A stretch of 64,000 nucleotides of DNA from Microbacterium terregens. GTDB lineage: Bacteria; Actinomycetota; Actinomycetes; Actinomycetales; Microbacteriaceae. Position numbers and translations under genes: made by a program. Below, piece after piece: positions 8,450 through 16,136 of the stretch (position 1 is its first letter; each line of letters starts with the position of its first letter). Below the pieces are notes generated by a model. It was given only the letters and a program-made list of their open reading frames with translations, was not told the DNA's origin and made no database searches. The stretch lies in contig NZ_BAAAWH010000001.1 of NCBI RefSeq assembly GCF_039534975.1, positions 2,170,001 to 2,234,000 of the forward strand. The letters are read 5' to 3'.

Positions 8450-8895
8450 GCATCAGCTTCTATGACGAGATCGGCGGGCACGAGACGTTCGTCCGACTCG
8501 TCGACACCTTCTACCGCGGCGTCGCCGACGACCCGGTGATGCGCCCGATGTACGAGGAGGACCTCGCCCCCGCCAAAGAGCGCCTGACGATGTTCCTCGA
8601 GCAGTACTGGGGCGGCCCGGGCACCTACAGCGAGCAGCGCGGCCACCCCCGACTGCGGATGCGGCACGCGGCGTTCCACGTCGACCCGGACGCGCGCGAC
8701 CGCTGGCTCGCGCACATGCGCGTGGCCGTCGACGAACTCGGTCTGTCGCCGCTGCACGAGGAGACGCTCTGGGACTACCTGGAGCGGGCCGCCTTCGCGA
8801 TGGTCAACACCTTCGAGCCGGCCGGGATCGGGCCCTCCGCCGACGGTCGCAGCGGCACCTCCCTTCCCCTGTCGCCGCAGACACCGCCGCACTGA
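8446..8895 (+). CDS. glbO: Group II truncated haemoglobin
   Basis: A 149-residue globin of the trHbO/group II type. It starts SFYDEIGGHETFVRLVDTFY, contains the MYEEDLAPAKERLTMFLEQY and WGGP segments, and has the proximal histidine region LRMRHAAFHV with the G-helix Trp in DRWLAHMRV. The core ends near residue 130, followed by a short disordered tail. The family binds oxygen tightly and is linked to oxygen/NO or peroxide chemistry near the membrane. It overlaps mscS by four bases. In M. tuberculosis glbO lies near pepN as well, which supports the assignment through synteny. Confidence 0.93.
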   Translation: MSISFYDEIGGHETFVRLVDTFYRGVADDPVMRPMYEEDLAPAKERLTMFLEQYWGGPGTYSEQRGHPRLRMRHAAFHVDPDARDRWLAHMRVAVDELGLSPLHEETLWDYLERAAFAMVNTFEPAGIGPSADGRSGTSLPLSPQTPPH

Positions 8896-8926
8896 CGAAG
8901 AGCACCGCACCGACGAAGGAGTCGCC

Positions 8927-10597
8927 ATGCCCGCATCCCCCACCTCCCAAACCGCCGACGTCCTGGTGATCGGCTGGGGTCTGGCGGGCCTCGTCGCCGC
9001 CGCGGAGGCTGTCGCGGCGGGCAAGCGCGTTGTCATCGTCGACCAGGAGCCCCGCACGAACCTGGGCGGGCAGGCCTGGTGGTCCTTCGGCGGGTTGTTC
9101 TTCATCGACTCGCCCGAGCAGCGCCGCATGGGCATCAAGGACTCGTTCGAGCTCGCGCACCAGGACTGGTTCGGCACCGCCGGCTTCGACCGTGACGACG
9201 ACGCGTGGCCGCGGCGCTGGGCGGAGGCGTATCTGCAGTTCGCGCACGAAGAGAAGCGCGCCTGGCTCCGGCAGAAGGGCATGGGGTTCTTCCCCGTGGT
9301 CGGCTGGGCCGAGCGCGGCGGCTACACCGCAACCGGACCGGGCAACTCGGTTCCCCGCTTCCACATCACGTGGGGCACGGGCCCCGGCGTCGTCGCGCCG
9401 TTCCAAGCCGCGGTCGAGGACGGCGAAGCCCGCGGTCGAGTGACGATTCTGCCCCGCCACCGCGTGCGGACACTGGTGACCGCGGACGGGGTCGTGACCG
9501 GGGCTGCCGGCGACATCCTCGCTCCCTCCGGCACCGCCCGCGGCATGGCGAGCTCGCGCGAGGTGGTCGGCGCGTTCGAGATCACCGCGGGCGCGACGAT
9601 CGTCTCGTCCGGCGGCATCGGCGGGAACCACGATCTCGTGCGCGCCCAATGGCCGGCGCGCCTCGGCGAGCCCCCCACCGCCATGCTCTCGGGTGTCCCC
9701 GCCTACGTCGACGGTTCGATGCTCGCCGTCTCGGAGCGGGCCGGTGCACGGCTCATCAACGGCGACCGGATGTGGCACTACGTGGAGGGCATTCAGAACT
9801 GGGATCCGGTCTGGCCGAATCACGGCATCCGGATCCTGCCGGGTCCGTCATCCCTCTGGCTCGATGCCACCGGTCAACGGCTGCCGGTTCCGCTGTTCCC
9901 CGGGTTCGACACGCTCGGCACGCTCGCGCATCTGCGCGCCACCGGCCATGACCACAGCTGGTTCGTGCTGTCACGCGAGATCATCGAGAAGGAGTTCACG
10001 CTCTCGGGCAGTGAGCAGAACCCCGATCTGACGGGCCGCGATGTGCCGCTGCTGCTCAAGTCCCGCCTCGGCAGGGGCGCCGCCAGTCCTGTCCAGGCGT
10101 TCATGGACGGCGGAGCCGACTTCGTGGTCCGCGACAGCCTGAACGACCTCATCGCGGGGATGCAGGCGCTGCCCGGAGGCGAGGTCCTGGACGCCGAGCG
10201 CGTCCGCACCGAACTCGAAGCCCGCGACCGCGAGATCGAGAACGACTTCACCAAGGATGCGCAGATCGCGATGCTCCGCTCCGCGCGCGCCTATCGTGGC
10301 GATCGCCTCGTCCGCACCGCGAAGCCTCACCGGATACTTGATCCGAAAGCAGGTCCGCTCATCGCCGTGAAGCTGCACATCCTGACGCGCAAGTCGTTGG
10401 GAGGCATCGAGACAGACCTGGACAGCCGCGCCCTCGCACCGGGCGGAGCGCCCGTCCCCGGTCTGTACGCCGCCGGCGAGGCCAGCGGCTTCGGCGGCGG
10501 CGGCGTCCACGGATACCGCGCGCTCGAGGGGACGTTCGCCGGCGGATGCCTCTTCTCGGGGCGCATCGCGGGCCGAGCTGCGGCCGGCGGGGTTTAG
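8927..10597 (+). CDS. FAD-binding dehydrogenase (fumarate reductase/KstD-like flavoprotein)
   Basis: A 556-residue flavoprotein. The N-terminal Rossmann motif is VIGWGLAGLVAAAEAV (GxGxxG, about residues 14-25), followed by the acidic end of beta-2 (IVDQEP). C-terminally, GLYAAGEASGFGGGGVHGYR is the second FAD-binding segment found in succinate dehydrogenase/fumarate reductase-type and 3-ketosteroid dehydrogenase-like proteins. The sequence matches the group usually annotated simply as FAD-binding dehydrogenase, whose substrate is unknown. The start is well supported by GAAGGAG eight bases upstream. Its TAG stop overlaps the stop of the convergent gene at 10594-10597. Confidence 0.85.
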   Translation: MPASPTSQTADVLVIGWGLAGLVAAAEAVAAGKRVVIVDQEPRTNLGGQAWWSFGGLFFIDSPEQRRMGIKDSFELAHQDWFGTAGFDRDDDAWPRRWAEAYLQFAHEEKRAWLRQKGMGFFPVVGWAERGGYTATGPGNSVPRFHITWGTGPGVVAPFQAAVEDGEARGRVTILPRHRVRTLVTADGVVTGAAGDILAPSGTARGMASSREVVGAFEITAGATIVSSGGIGGNHDLVRAQWPARLGEPPTAMLSGVPAYVDGSMLAVSERAGARLINGDRMWHYVEGIQNWDPVWPNHGIRILPGPSSLWLDATGQRLPVPLFPGFDTLGTLAHLRATGHDHSWFVLSREIIEKEFTLSGSEQNPDLTGRDVPLLLKSRLGRGAASPVQAFMDGGADFVVRDSLNDLIAGMQALPGGEVLDAERVRTELEARDREIENDFTKDAQIAMLRSARAYRGDRLVRTAKPHRILDPKAGPLIAVKLHILTRKSLGGIETDLDSRALAPGGAPVPGLYAAGEASGFGGGGVHGYRALEGTFAGGCLFSGRIAGRAAAGGV

Positions 10598-11268
10598 GCG
10601 GCTGCGCCCGTCGCGCGCACGTCGGTCATGCCGATGCGGGCCGGCCCACGCAGCAGGACGTGACCCCTGCGCAGAGTGAGACGTGTCCATGCGCCTCCGG
10701 TGCGCACGATCCCGTCCTCGTCGTCGACGATGAAACCCAGCGTGAACGCGGCGAAGGCGACGCCGAGCGGAAGACCCTCCAGCGTGTCGTCGGGCACGCC
10801 CCAGACGGACGCGCGCACAGAGCGGACGGCATCCTCTCCGGGATCGTCGGGGAGAGCCTCGGCGACGGCGGCGATCCCCCACTGCGCACGGGCGGCGAGG
10901 ACGGAGGCCGCGATCGTCGCCGTCTGGACCCAGCCCGCCCGCGGGGGTGTCACGCCCGTCCACGCGGGCGAGAGACCCACCTCGGGAAGCACCAGATGGG
11001 TGGCATCATCATCCGCGGGGATCAGCTCGGAGGCTTCGATCACCACATCGCAGGCCAGCTCCGGATCGACCGGCACGGTCCGCATCGCGAGCACCGTGGG
11101 CGTCGTGTCGAGCAGCCCGCGCGGCGCGAACGGAGCCGACGTCATCACGAGCGTGCCTCCGGCCGCCTGCAACCGCACCGCGCCGTCGCCGACGCGAGCC
11201 GTGCGGCCGGCGAATGTGAGCGCGTCCGCTGCGGCGGCGGCTTCGGTGAAGATCAGGCGTTGCGACAT
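10594..11268 (-). CDS. Conserved hypothetical protein
   Basis: A 224-residue protein that I cannot assign. It is alanine-rich and moderately acidic, with no cysteine, signal peptide or membrane helix. The middle reads as alternating beta strands (VLAMRTVPVDPELACDVVIE). It is divergent from tesB, and its ATG lies seven bases from a TAGTTT hexamer that overlaps the tesB-side -10 element, so the two genes appear to share one bidirectional promoter. Codon use is like that of its neighbours, which supports a real gene. Confidence 0.7.
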   Translation of the reverse strand: MSQRLIFTEAAAAADALTFAGRTARVGDGAVRLQAAGGTLVMTSAPFAPRGLLDTTPTVLAMRTVPVDPELACDVVIEASELIPADDDATHLVLPEVGLSPAWTGVTPPRAGWVQTATIAASVLAARAQWGIAAVAEALPDDPGEDAVRSVRASVWGVPDDTLEGLPLGVAFAAFTLGFIVDDEDGIVRTGGAWTRLTLRRGHVLLRGPARIGMTDVRATGAAA

Positions 11269-11274
11269 CCGACC

Positions 11275-11281
11275 TAAACTA
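11275..11281. promoter_or_regulatory. Bidirectional -10 element shared by divergent genes
   Basis: TAAACTA reads as TAAACT on the plus strand (11275-11280) and TAGTTT on the minus strand (11281-11276). Each hexamer is exactly seven bases from an ATG: plus ATG 11288 and minus ATG 11268. The symmetry is what is expected of a bidirectional promoter that makes two leaderless transcripts. Confidence 0.55.
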
Positions 11282-11287
11282 CCAACG

Positions 11288-11332
11288 ATGGCAGGGATCG
11301 CCGCCCCGCCGGAGAGACGAGAGACCCTGTGA
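11288..11332 (+). CDS. Possible 14-codon leader peptide upstream of tesB
   Basis: The ATG at 11288 lies seven bases after the TAAACT -10 hexamer, so a leaderless transcript would begin with this codon. The frame encodes MAGIAAPPERRETL and stops at 11330-11332, with the stop overlapping the GTG start of tesB (GTGA). This is the arrangement of a translationally coupled leader ORF. It could instead be ordinary 5' untranslated sequence, since a GGAGAG motif at 11311-11316 could serve the tesB start directly. Only sequence context supports it. Confidence 0.35.
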   Translation: MAGIAAPPERRETL

Positions 11333-12270
11333 CTCGAGAGAAGCCAGCGACCGACGCGGATGATCGCGGTCCCGACGACTTCACCCCCGACCCTGATCCG
11401 GTGGGCTCAATGCTCGCCGTGCTCGACCTGTCTCACTCGGGTGCGCGGACGACGGAGGACATCTTCACCGGCGTCTCGCAGTCCATGCCGTTCGGTCGCG
11501 TCTTCGGTGGGCAGGTGCTCGCTCAGTCGATCGTCGCCGCCGAGCGCACCACCCCCGAGGGACGCGCGGTGCACTCCATGCACGGGTACTTCCTCCGCCC
11601 CGGTGACGCCTCGAAAGGCATCACCTTCGCCGTGGATCGCATCCACGACGGGCGGTCCTTCTCCACTCGGCGTACGCAGGCCTACCAGGAGGGCGTACCG
11701 ATCTTCTCGATGATCGCGTCGTTCCAGGACGAGGGTCCGGGGATCGAGCACGCGGAGCCGATGCCGAGTGGGCTGCCCGCCGCGGAGGACCTGCCTGACC
11801 TCGAAGCCCATCTGGCGGGCGTGCATCCGATGTCGCGACGGCTGTTCGCGGATCGTCCTCTCGATCTGCGTCATGTCCCGTCGCCGATCTATCTCACCGC
11901 GGACGGCGAACCCTCCGCGCACCAGGCCGTCTGGGTGCGAACGCGGCGGACGATTCCCGCGGATCAGCACATCCATCGGGCGGTGCTGGCGTATCTCAGC
12001 GACCTGACGATTCAGGAGTCCATTCTGCGCGCCCACGGCATCGCCTGGGCGACGCCGGGGCTGAAGGTCGCGAGCCTCGATCACGCCATGTGGTGGCATC
12101 GTCCCGGCCTGGTCGATGACTGGATGCTGTACGTCCAGGAGTCCCCCAGCGCACGCGGCGGGCGAGGGCTGGCGACCGGGCGCATCTACGCGCGCGACGG
12201 GACGCTGATCGCGAGCGTGGCGCAGGAGATCATGGTGCGGGTGCCGGCCGCAGTGTCGGAAGAGCGCTGA
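11329..12270 (+). CDS. tesB: Acyl-CoA thioesterase II
   Basis: A 313-residue double-hotdog TesB thioesterase that hydrolyses acyl-CoAs to free acids and CoA. The N-terminal hotdog includes FGGQVLAQSIVAA and MHGYFLRPGD. The C-terminal hotdog includes AYLSDLTI (catalytic Asp region), VASLDHAMWWH and ASVAQEIMVR (catalytic Gln region), in the order of the E. coli Asp-Thr/Ser-Gln triad. The first 30 residues are acidic and probably disordered. The GTG start is coupled to a possible leader ORF. The gene converges on another thioesterase gene with three bases between stops. Confidence 0.93.
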   Translation: MTREKPATDADDRGPDDFTPDPDPVGSMLAVLDLSHSGARTTEDIFTGVSQSMPFGRVFGGQVLAQSIVAAERTTPEGRAVHSMHGYFLRPGDASKGITFAVDRIHDGRSFSTRRTQAYQEGVPIFSMIASFQDEGPGIEHAEPMPSGLPAAEDLPDLEAHLAGVHPMSRRLFADRPLDLRHVPSPIYLTADGEPSAHQAVWVRTRRTIPADQHIHRAVLAYLSDLTIQESILRAHGIAWATPGLKVASLDHAMWWHRPGLVDDWMLYVQESPSARGGRGLATGRIYARDGTLIASVAQEIMVRVPAAVSEER

Positions 12271-12273
12271 GCC

Positions 12274-12780
12274 TCACCGTCGGTGCGCGTACACGATGGG
12301 CTCGCCCAGGTACGGCGCCCAAGCCTCCCGCTGCTCGTCGGTCAGTCGGACGGGCCTTCCCGTCCCGGCATCCACCATCACCACGACGGCCGATGCACGC
12401 GCGTACAGCTCTTGCTTCGCCGACGACGCGGGGCTGTACACCTCGTAGCAGACCTCGATGCTGGAGCCGCCCAGCTTGCCGAACCAGAGCTGGACGTCGA
12501 GCGGATTGCGCTGATACGGCACCGGTCGCAGGTACTCGATCTCCTGGCGGGCGACGAGCGTGAGTGTGCCGGTGTCGATTCCTGAGTCCAGCACGGCCGT
12601 CGCCGGCGCCTCCTCGTCGGCCCCGGGGCGCCAGAACGCGCGGATGCGCACCTCTTCGAGAAGCTTGAGCATCGACGCGTTGTTCACGTGATTGAACGCG
12701 TCCAGGTCGCCCCACCGCAGGTGGATCGGGATGTGGAGGCGACGGGCGGATGCCGGCACCGCCGCCGGCTCATCAGTCAC
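12274..12780 (-). CDS. Hotdog-fold acyl-CoA thioesterase (4HBT family)
   Basis: A 168-residue single-hotdog protein. The motif WGDLDAFNHVNNASMLKLLEE is the 4-hydroxybenzoyl-CoA thioesterase signature, with the catalytic Asp before the AFNHVNN loop. The IEVCYEVYSP strand and VVVMVDAGTGRPVRL follow. Its start lies inside the ettA 3' end (8-base overlap), so it is translated from the ettA message. M. tuberculosis has, as I recall, a similar thioesterase next to its ettA homologue (Rv2475c-Rv2477c). The specific substrate is unknown. Confidence 0.87.
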   Translation of the reverse strand: MTDEPAAVPASARRLHIPIHLRWGDLDAFNHVNNASMLKLLEEVRIRAFWRPGADEEAPATAVLDSGIDTGTLTLVARQEIEYLRPVPYQRNPLDVQLWFGKLGGSSIEVCYEVYSPASSAKQELYARASAVVVMVDAGTGRPVRLTDEQREAWAPYLGEPIVYAHRR

Positions 12781-14455
12781 GGGTGAGTTTGCGATACGTG
12801 GAGCGATGCGGCTTCGCCGCGTCCGGACCGAGACGCTCGATCTTGTTCTGCTCGTACGCCTCGAAGTTGCCCTCGAACCAGTACCAGTTGTCGGGAGCCT
12901 CTTCGGTGCCCTCGTACGCCAGGATGTGCGTCGCGATGCGGTCGAGGAACCACCGGTCGTGTGTGATGACGACGGCGCAGCCGGGGAATTCGAGCAGGGC
13001 GTTCTCGAGGCTGCCGAGAGTCTCCACGTCCAGGTCGTTCGTGGGCTCGTCGAGCAGCAGCAGGTTGCCGCCCTGCTTCAGCGTGAGTGCGAGGTTGAGC
13101 CGGTTTCGCTCACCGCCGGAGAGGACTCCGGCCTTCTTCTGCTGATCCGGTCCCTTGAACCCGAACTGCGAGACATACGCACGCGAGGGGATCTCGACCT
13201 TTCCGACCTGGATCCAATCCAGTCCGTCGCTGACGACCTCCCACAGCGACTTGTTCGGGTCGATGCCGCCGCGGGACTGGTCGACGTACGAGATCTCGAC
13301 GGTCTCGCCCACCTTGAGCTGACCGGCATCGAGCGGCTCGAGCCCGACGATCGTCTTGAAGAGCGTCGTCTTTCCCACGCCGTTGGGGCCGATGATTCCG
13401 ACGATGCCGTTTCGCGGCAGCGTGAAACTCAGGCCGCCGATGAGGCTGCGTCCGTCGAAGCCCTTCTGCAGGTTCTTCGCCTCGAGGACGAGCTGGCCCA
13501 AGCGCGGTCCAGGCGGGATGACGATCTCGTCGAAATCGAGCTTGCGTGTGCGGTCCGCCTCTGCGGCCATCTCCTCGTAGCGACCCAGACGGGACTTGGA
13601 TTTCGTCTGGCGGCCCTTGGCGTTGCTGCGGACCCACTCGAGCTCGCTGGCGAGACGCTTGGCGAGCTTGGCATCCTTCTTGCCCTGGACCTGCAGTCGC
13701 TCCTGCTTCTTCTCGAGGTACGTCGAGTAGTTGCCCTCGTAGGGATAGAGCCGGCCGCGGTCGACCTCGCAGATCCACTCCGCAACGTGATCGAGGAAGT
13801 ACCGGTCGTGTGTCACGGCGAGCACGGCGCCGGGGTATTTCGCCAGGTGCTGCTCGAGCCACTGGACGCTCTCCGCGTCGAGGTGGTTCGTCGGCTCGTC
13901 GAGCAGCAGCAGGTCCGGCTTCTGCAGCAGCAGCTTGCACAGCGCGACGCGGCGCTTCTCACCGCCGGACAGGTTGCTGACGATCGCTTCGGAGGGCGGG
14001 GTGCGCAACGCATCCATCGCCTGTTCCAGCTGCGAGTCGAGATCCCAGGCGTCGGCGGCGTCGATCGCCTCCTGGAGGGTGCCCATCTCGGCCAGGAGTG
14101 TGTCGAAGTCCGCATCCGGATCCGCCATCAGGGCCGAGATCTCGTTGAAGCGGTCGAGCTTCTCCTTGATCGGGCCGACCCCCTGCTGCACGTTCTCCAG
14201 CACGGTCTTGTCTTCGTCGAGCTCCGGCTCCTGCATGAGGATGCCGACGCTGTAGCCGGGGCTGAGCTTCGCTTCGCCGTTGCTCGGGGTGTCGATCCCC
14301 GCCATGATCTTGAGGATCGTGGACTTTCCGGCACCGTTGGGGCCGACGACGCCGATCTTCGCCCCGGGCAGGAACGCCATCGTGACGTCGTCAAGGATCA
14401 CCTTGTCGCCGACAGCTTTGCGGGCACGGACCATCGAGTAGATGTATTCAGCCAT
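12773..14455 (-). CDS. ettA: Energy-dependent translational throttle protein EttA (ABC-F ATPase)
   Basis: A 560-residue ABC-F protein with two ATPase domains and no membrane segment. Domain 1 has Walker A GPNGAGKST near residue 39, signature LSGGEKRR and Walker B LLLLDEPTNHLD. Domain 2 has Walker A GPNGVGKTT, LSGGERNR and LLLLDEPTNDLD. Between them is the interdomain linker (about residues 245-320) rich in Lys/Arg (KKQERLQVQGKKDAKLAKRL). Length and linker match EttA, which binds the ribosomal E site and gates initiation by energy state. It heads the ettA-thioesterase pair, and TAGACT lies nine bases before the ATG. Confidence 0.95.
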   Translation of the reverse strand: MAEYIYSMVRARKAVGDKVILDDVTMAFLPGAKIGVVGPNGAGKSTILKIMAGIDTPSNGEAKLSPGYSVGILMQEPELDEDKTVLENVQQGVGPIKEKLDRFNEISALMADPDADFDTLLAEMGTLQEAIDAADAWDLDSQLEQAMDALRTPPSEAIVSNLSGGEKRRVALCKLLLQKPDLLLLDEPTNHLDAESVQWLEQHLAKYPGAVLAVTHDRYFLDHVAEWICEVDRGRLYPYEGNYSTYLEKKQERLQVQGKKDAKLAKRLASELEWVRSNAKGRQTKSKSRLGRYEEMAAEADRTRKLDFDEIVIPPGPRLGQLVLEAKNLQKGFDGRSLIGGLSFTLPRNGIVGIIGPNGVGKTTLFKTIVGLEPLDAGQLKVGETVEISYVDQSRGGIDPNKSLWEVVSDGLDWIQVGKVEIPSRAYVSQFGFKGPDQQKKAGVLSGGERNRLNLALTLKQGGNLLLLDEPTNDLDVETLGSLENALLEFPGCAVVITHDRWFLDRIATHILAYEGTEEAPDNWYWFEGNFEAYEQNKIERLGPDAAKPHRSTYRKLTRD

Positions 14456-14464
14456 ATCCGCTCT

Positions 14465-14470
14465 AGTCTA
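14465..14470 (-). promoter_or_regulatory. -10 element (TAGACT) of ettA
   Basis: TAGACT on the minus strand is nine bases from ATG 14455. No ribosome-binding site fits in the gap, so a leaderless or nearly leaderless mRNA is likely. Confidence 0.5.
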
Positions 14471-14520
14471 CGTGGCGGTCCGGCCCCCGCGAGCCGCCCG
14501 GACGGCTTCGCGCGTGGCGC

Positions 14521-15039
14521 TCACCAGTCGATCGCGCGCGTGGCGCCGACCAGACATGTGCCGTCGCCCAGGCCGGGCGCCACCACGGTGACCGGTGCCC
14601 CCGACGACGGCCCCACCTGTCCTATGAGGCACTCCTGGCCCCACCGGACGGAGAACTGGATGCTCTCGGCCGGGTTGCCGATCGTGGTCTGGTCGGGGGT
14701 GACCTGCATCGTGGCCTTGTCGAACCCCGCTTCTACGAGCGCATCGACGTACGCGCGCCCCGACACGTTCTCGGGACCGGCCCAGACGGCTGCCGTCACG
14801 CTGGTGAAGAACGGCAGGTTGTCCCCCGCGCTCCCTTCGGGAACCAGCACTGGCGCTGCCGGCACCGTCGCCGGCGGCGATGACTGTGGGGTGGACGCCG
14901 TGGTACTGGCGCTCGGCTGCGGGCTGGTGGCCGTCTGCGGTTCGGAGCATCCGCTCAGAAGCAGCACCGCCCCGAGTCCGGCGGCGACGAGGGCCAAGGA
15001 TGCGGGGCGCGCACGACGACGCTCGGGGTGGCGGGACAC
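14521..15039 (-). CDS. Secreted lipoprotein, DUF6993-like
   Basis: A 172-residue lipoprotein of unknown role. A twin-Arg-rich basic N-terminus is followed by a hydrophobic core and the lipobox LLSGC with the lipidated Cys at residue 31. Then comes a Ser/Thr/Pro/Gln linker to about residue 65 and a compact C-terminal domain (FFTSVTAAVW onward) with two further cysteines that could form a disulfide. The domain resembles a small family seen in Micrococcales secreted lipoproteins. The GTG start is fixed by a TAGACT -10 hexamer six bases upstream. Confidence 0.82.
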   Translation of the reverse strand: MSRHPERRRARPASLALVAAGLGAVLLLSGCSEPQTATSPQPSASTTASTPQSSPPATVPAAPVLVPEGSAGDNLPFFTSVTAAVWAGPENVSGRAYVDALVEAGFDKATMQVTPDQTTIGNPAESIQFSVRWGQECLIGQVGPSSGAPVTVVAPGLGDGTCLVGATRAIDW

Positions 15040-15045
15040 GGACAG

Positions 15046-15051
15046 AGTCTA
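15046..15051 (-). promoter_or_regulatory. -10 element (TAGACT) of the lipoprotein gene
   Basis: TAGACT on the minus strand ends six bases before GTG 15039 and predicts a leaderless message. Confidence 0.55.
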
Positions 15052-15082
15052 GGCTCGCCACCCCGAGCACTCTCTGTGCGCG

Positions 15083-15622
15083 TCAGAACGGCACCTCGGC
15101 TCCTGCCAGCGCCAGCTGGGCGGGCGGCACGTCGGTGGGAGCCGGCGCGGGCGAGGTGAGCGCATCCGCTCCGGTGCTCTGCTGAGCCGGACTGCCCCAT
15201 GCCGGATCGGCGGCCTCGGCCGGAGCCCATGCATCCGCTCCGGGCTCGGACGGCGATGCGACGGCCGCCGGCGCGTCGCGCGTGAACACCGACGTGCCCC
15301 AGAACAGATCGTGTCCGATCGCCTCCAGGTCGATCTCCATCGCTGTGCCCTTGCTCTCTCCGGTGTCCCACGACCTGATCCGCAGTCGGCCGGTCAGGAT
15401 CACCCGGTCCTTCTTCCGCAGCGACGCGAACGCATGTTCGGCGAGTCTGCGGTACGCCGAAACCGTGTACCAGTTCGTCCCGCTGTCCGTCCATGCTCCG
15501 GTCGCGCGGTCGAAACGGCGCTGCGGGCTGGCCACGCGAAACGTGGTGATCGGCAGCCCGTTGGGGCTCTTCCGCTCGGGATCGGTCCCGATGATTCCGA
15601 CGATCGTGATGGTGTCGCTCAT
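15083..15622 (-). CDS. ssb: Single-stranded DNA-binding protein
   Basis: A 179-residue SSB with an N-terminal OB fold (residues 1-110: MSDTITIVGIIGTDPERKS, TTFRVASPQRRF, NWYTVSAYRRLAEHA, KKDRVILTGRLRIRSW). A proline/alanine-rich linker ends in Ala-Glu-Val-Pro-Phe. The tip keeps Pro-Phe but has only one acidic residue, unlike the usual DDDIPF. That makes it look like the secondary SsbB type and suggests weaker recruitment of partner enzymes. ATG 15622 is chosen because it starts the OB fold and has GAGAGG upstream; the frame is open further upstream but without similarity. Confidence 0.9.
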   Translation of the reverse strand: MSDTITIVGIIGTDPERKSPNGLPITTFRVASPQRRFDRATGAWTDSGTNWYTVSAYRRLAEHAFASLRKKDRVILTGRLRIRSWDTGESKGTAMEIDLEAIGHDLFWGTSVFTRDAPAAVASPSEPGADAWAPAEAADPAWGSPAQQSTGADALTSPAPAPTDVPPAQLALAGAEVPF

Positions 15623-15658
15623 GTCGCATCCTCTCTTCCCGAGGACGGTCCCCGGGTC

Positions 15659-15693
15659 GCGCCGATGCCCGAGTGCCCGTCGGGCACCGGCGC
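15659..15693. repeat. Long inverted repeat upstream of ssb
   Basis: GCGCCGATGCCCG (15659-15671) and CGGGCACCGGCGC (15681-15693) form a 13-base stem with a single A-C mismatch and a nine-base loop. It lies 37-71 bases upstream of the ssb start. It could be an RNA hairpin in the ssb leader or a protein site. There is no U tract, so it is not an obvious terminator. Confidence 0.45.
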
Positions 15694-15857
15694 GATCCCA
15701 GACTGCGGCGACCTCGAACGCGCCGGGCATGACGGCGGGCGTTCTGCGCAGAAGGCGCTGAGATATCGCCCTGGGGAGGAGTGGGCAGGGCATCCCGCGT
15801 CGAGGGGACGGCATGTCGGAGGGGGAACGTACCTTCGATTACTGAGAGGAGCACGAT

Positions 15858-16121
15858 ATGAATCTCATCCTGGAACGACCCACATCCGACGCGCCCGCGC
15901 TCTCACGCGTGCGCAGCGTTCGCCTCGTTCGAGCGGCCCCCGCGCTCTGGCGCATCGTCGATCGTCACGGACTGGTACTGGGTCACCTGCGGGCGATCGG
16001 CCAGGGCGCGGAGCTGCGATACAGCGCTCGGCGCTTCCATGCACCGACGCGCGCGTTCCGCGAACTCGGTGAATTCTGGTCGGCCGACGACGCGGTCGAA
16101 TGCGTGACGTTCACCCGGTGA
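15858..16121 (+). CDS. Small conserved hypothetical protein
   Basis: An 87-residue basic protein (many Arg, about 13 percent by eye) with GAGAGG at good spacing before the ATG. The sequence is beta-rich in the centre (LWRIVDRHGLVLGHLRAI) with C-terminal RFHAPTRAFRELGEFW. No cysteine or membrane helix is present. I do not recognise a named family. It is transcribed divergently from ssb and converges on the MocR gene. Confidence 0.65.
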   Translation: MNLILERPTSDAPALSRVRSVRLVRAAPALWRIVDRHGLVLGHLRAIGQGAELRYSARRFHAPTRAFRELGEFWSADDAVECVTFTR

Positions 16122-16136
16122 GCGGCAGCGGGTCGC

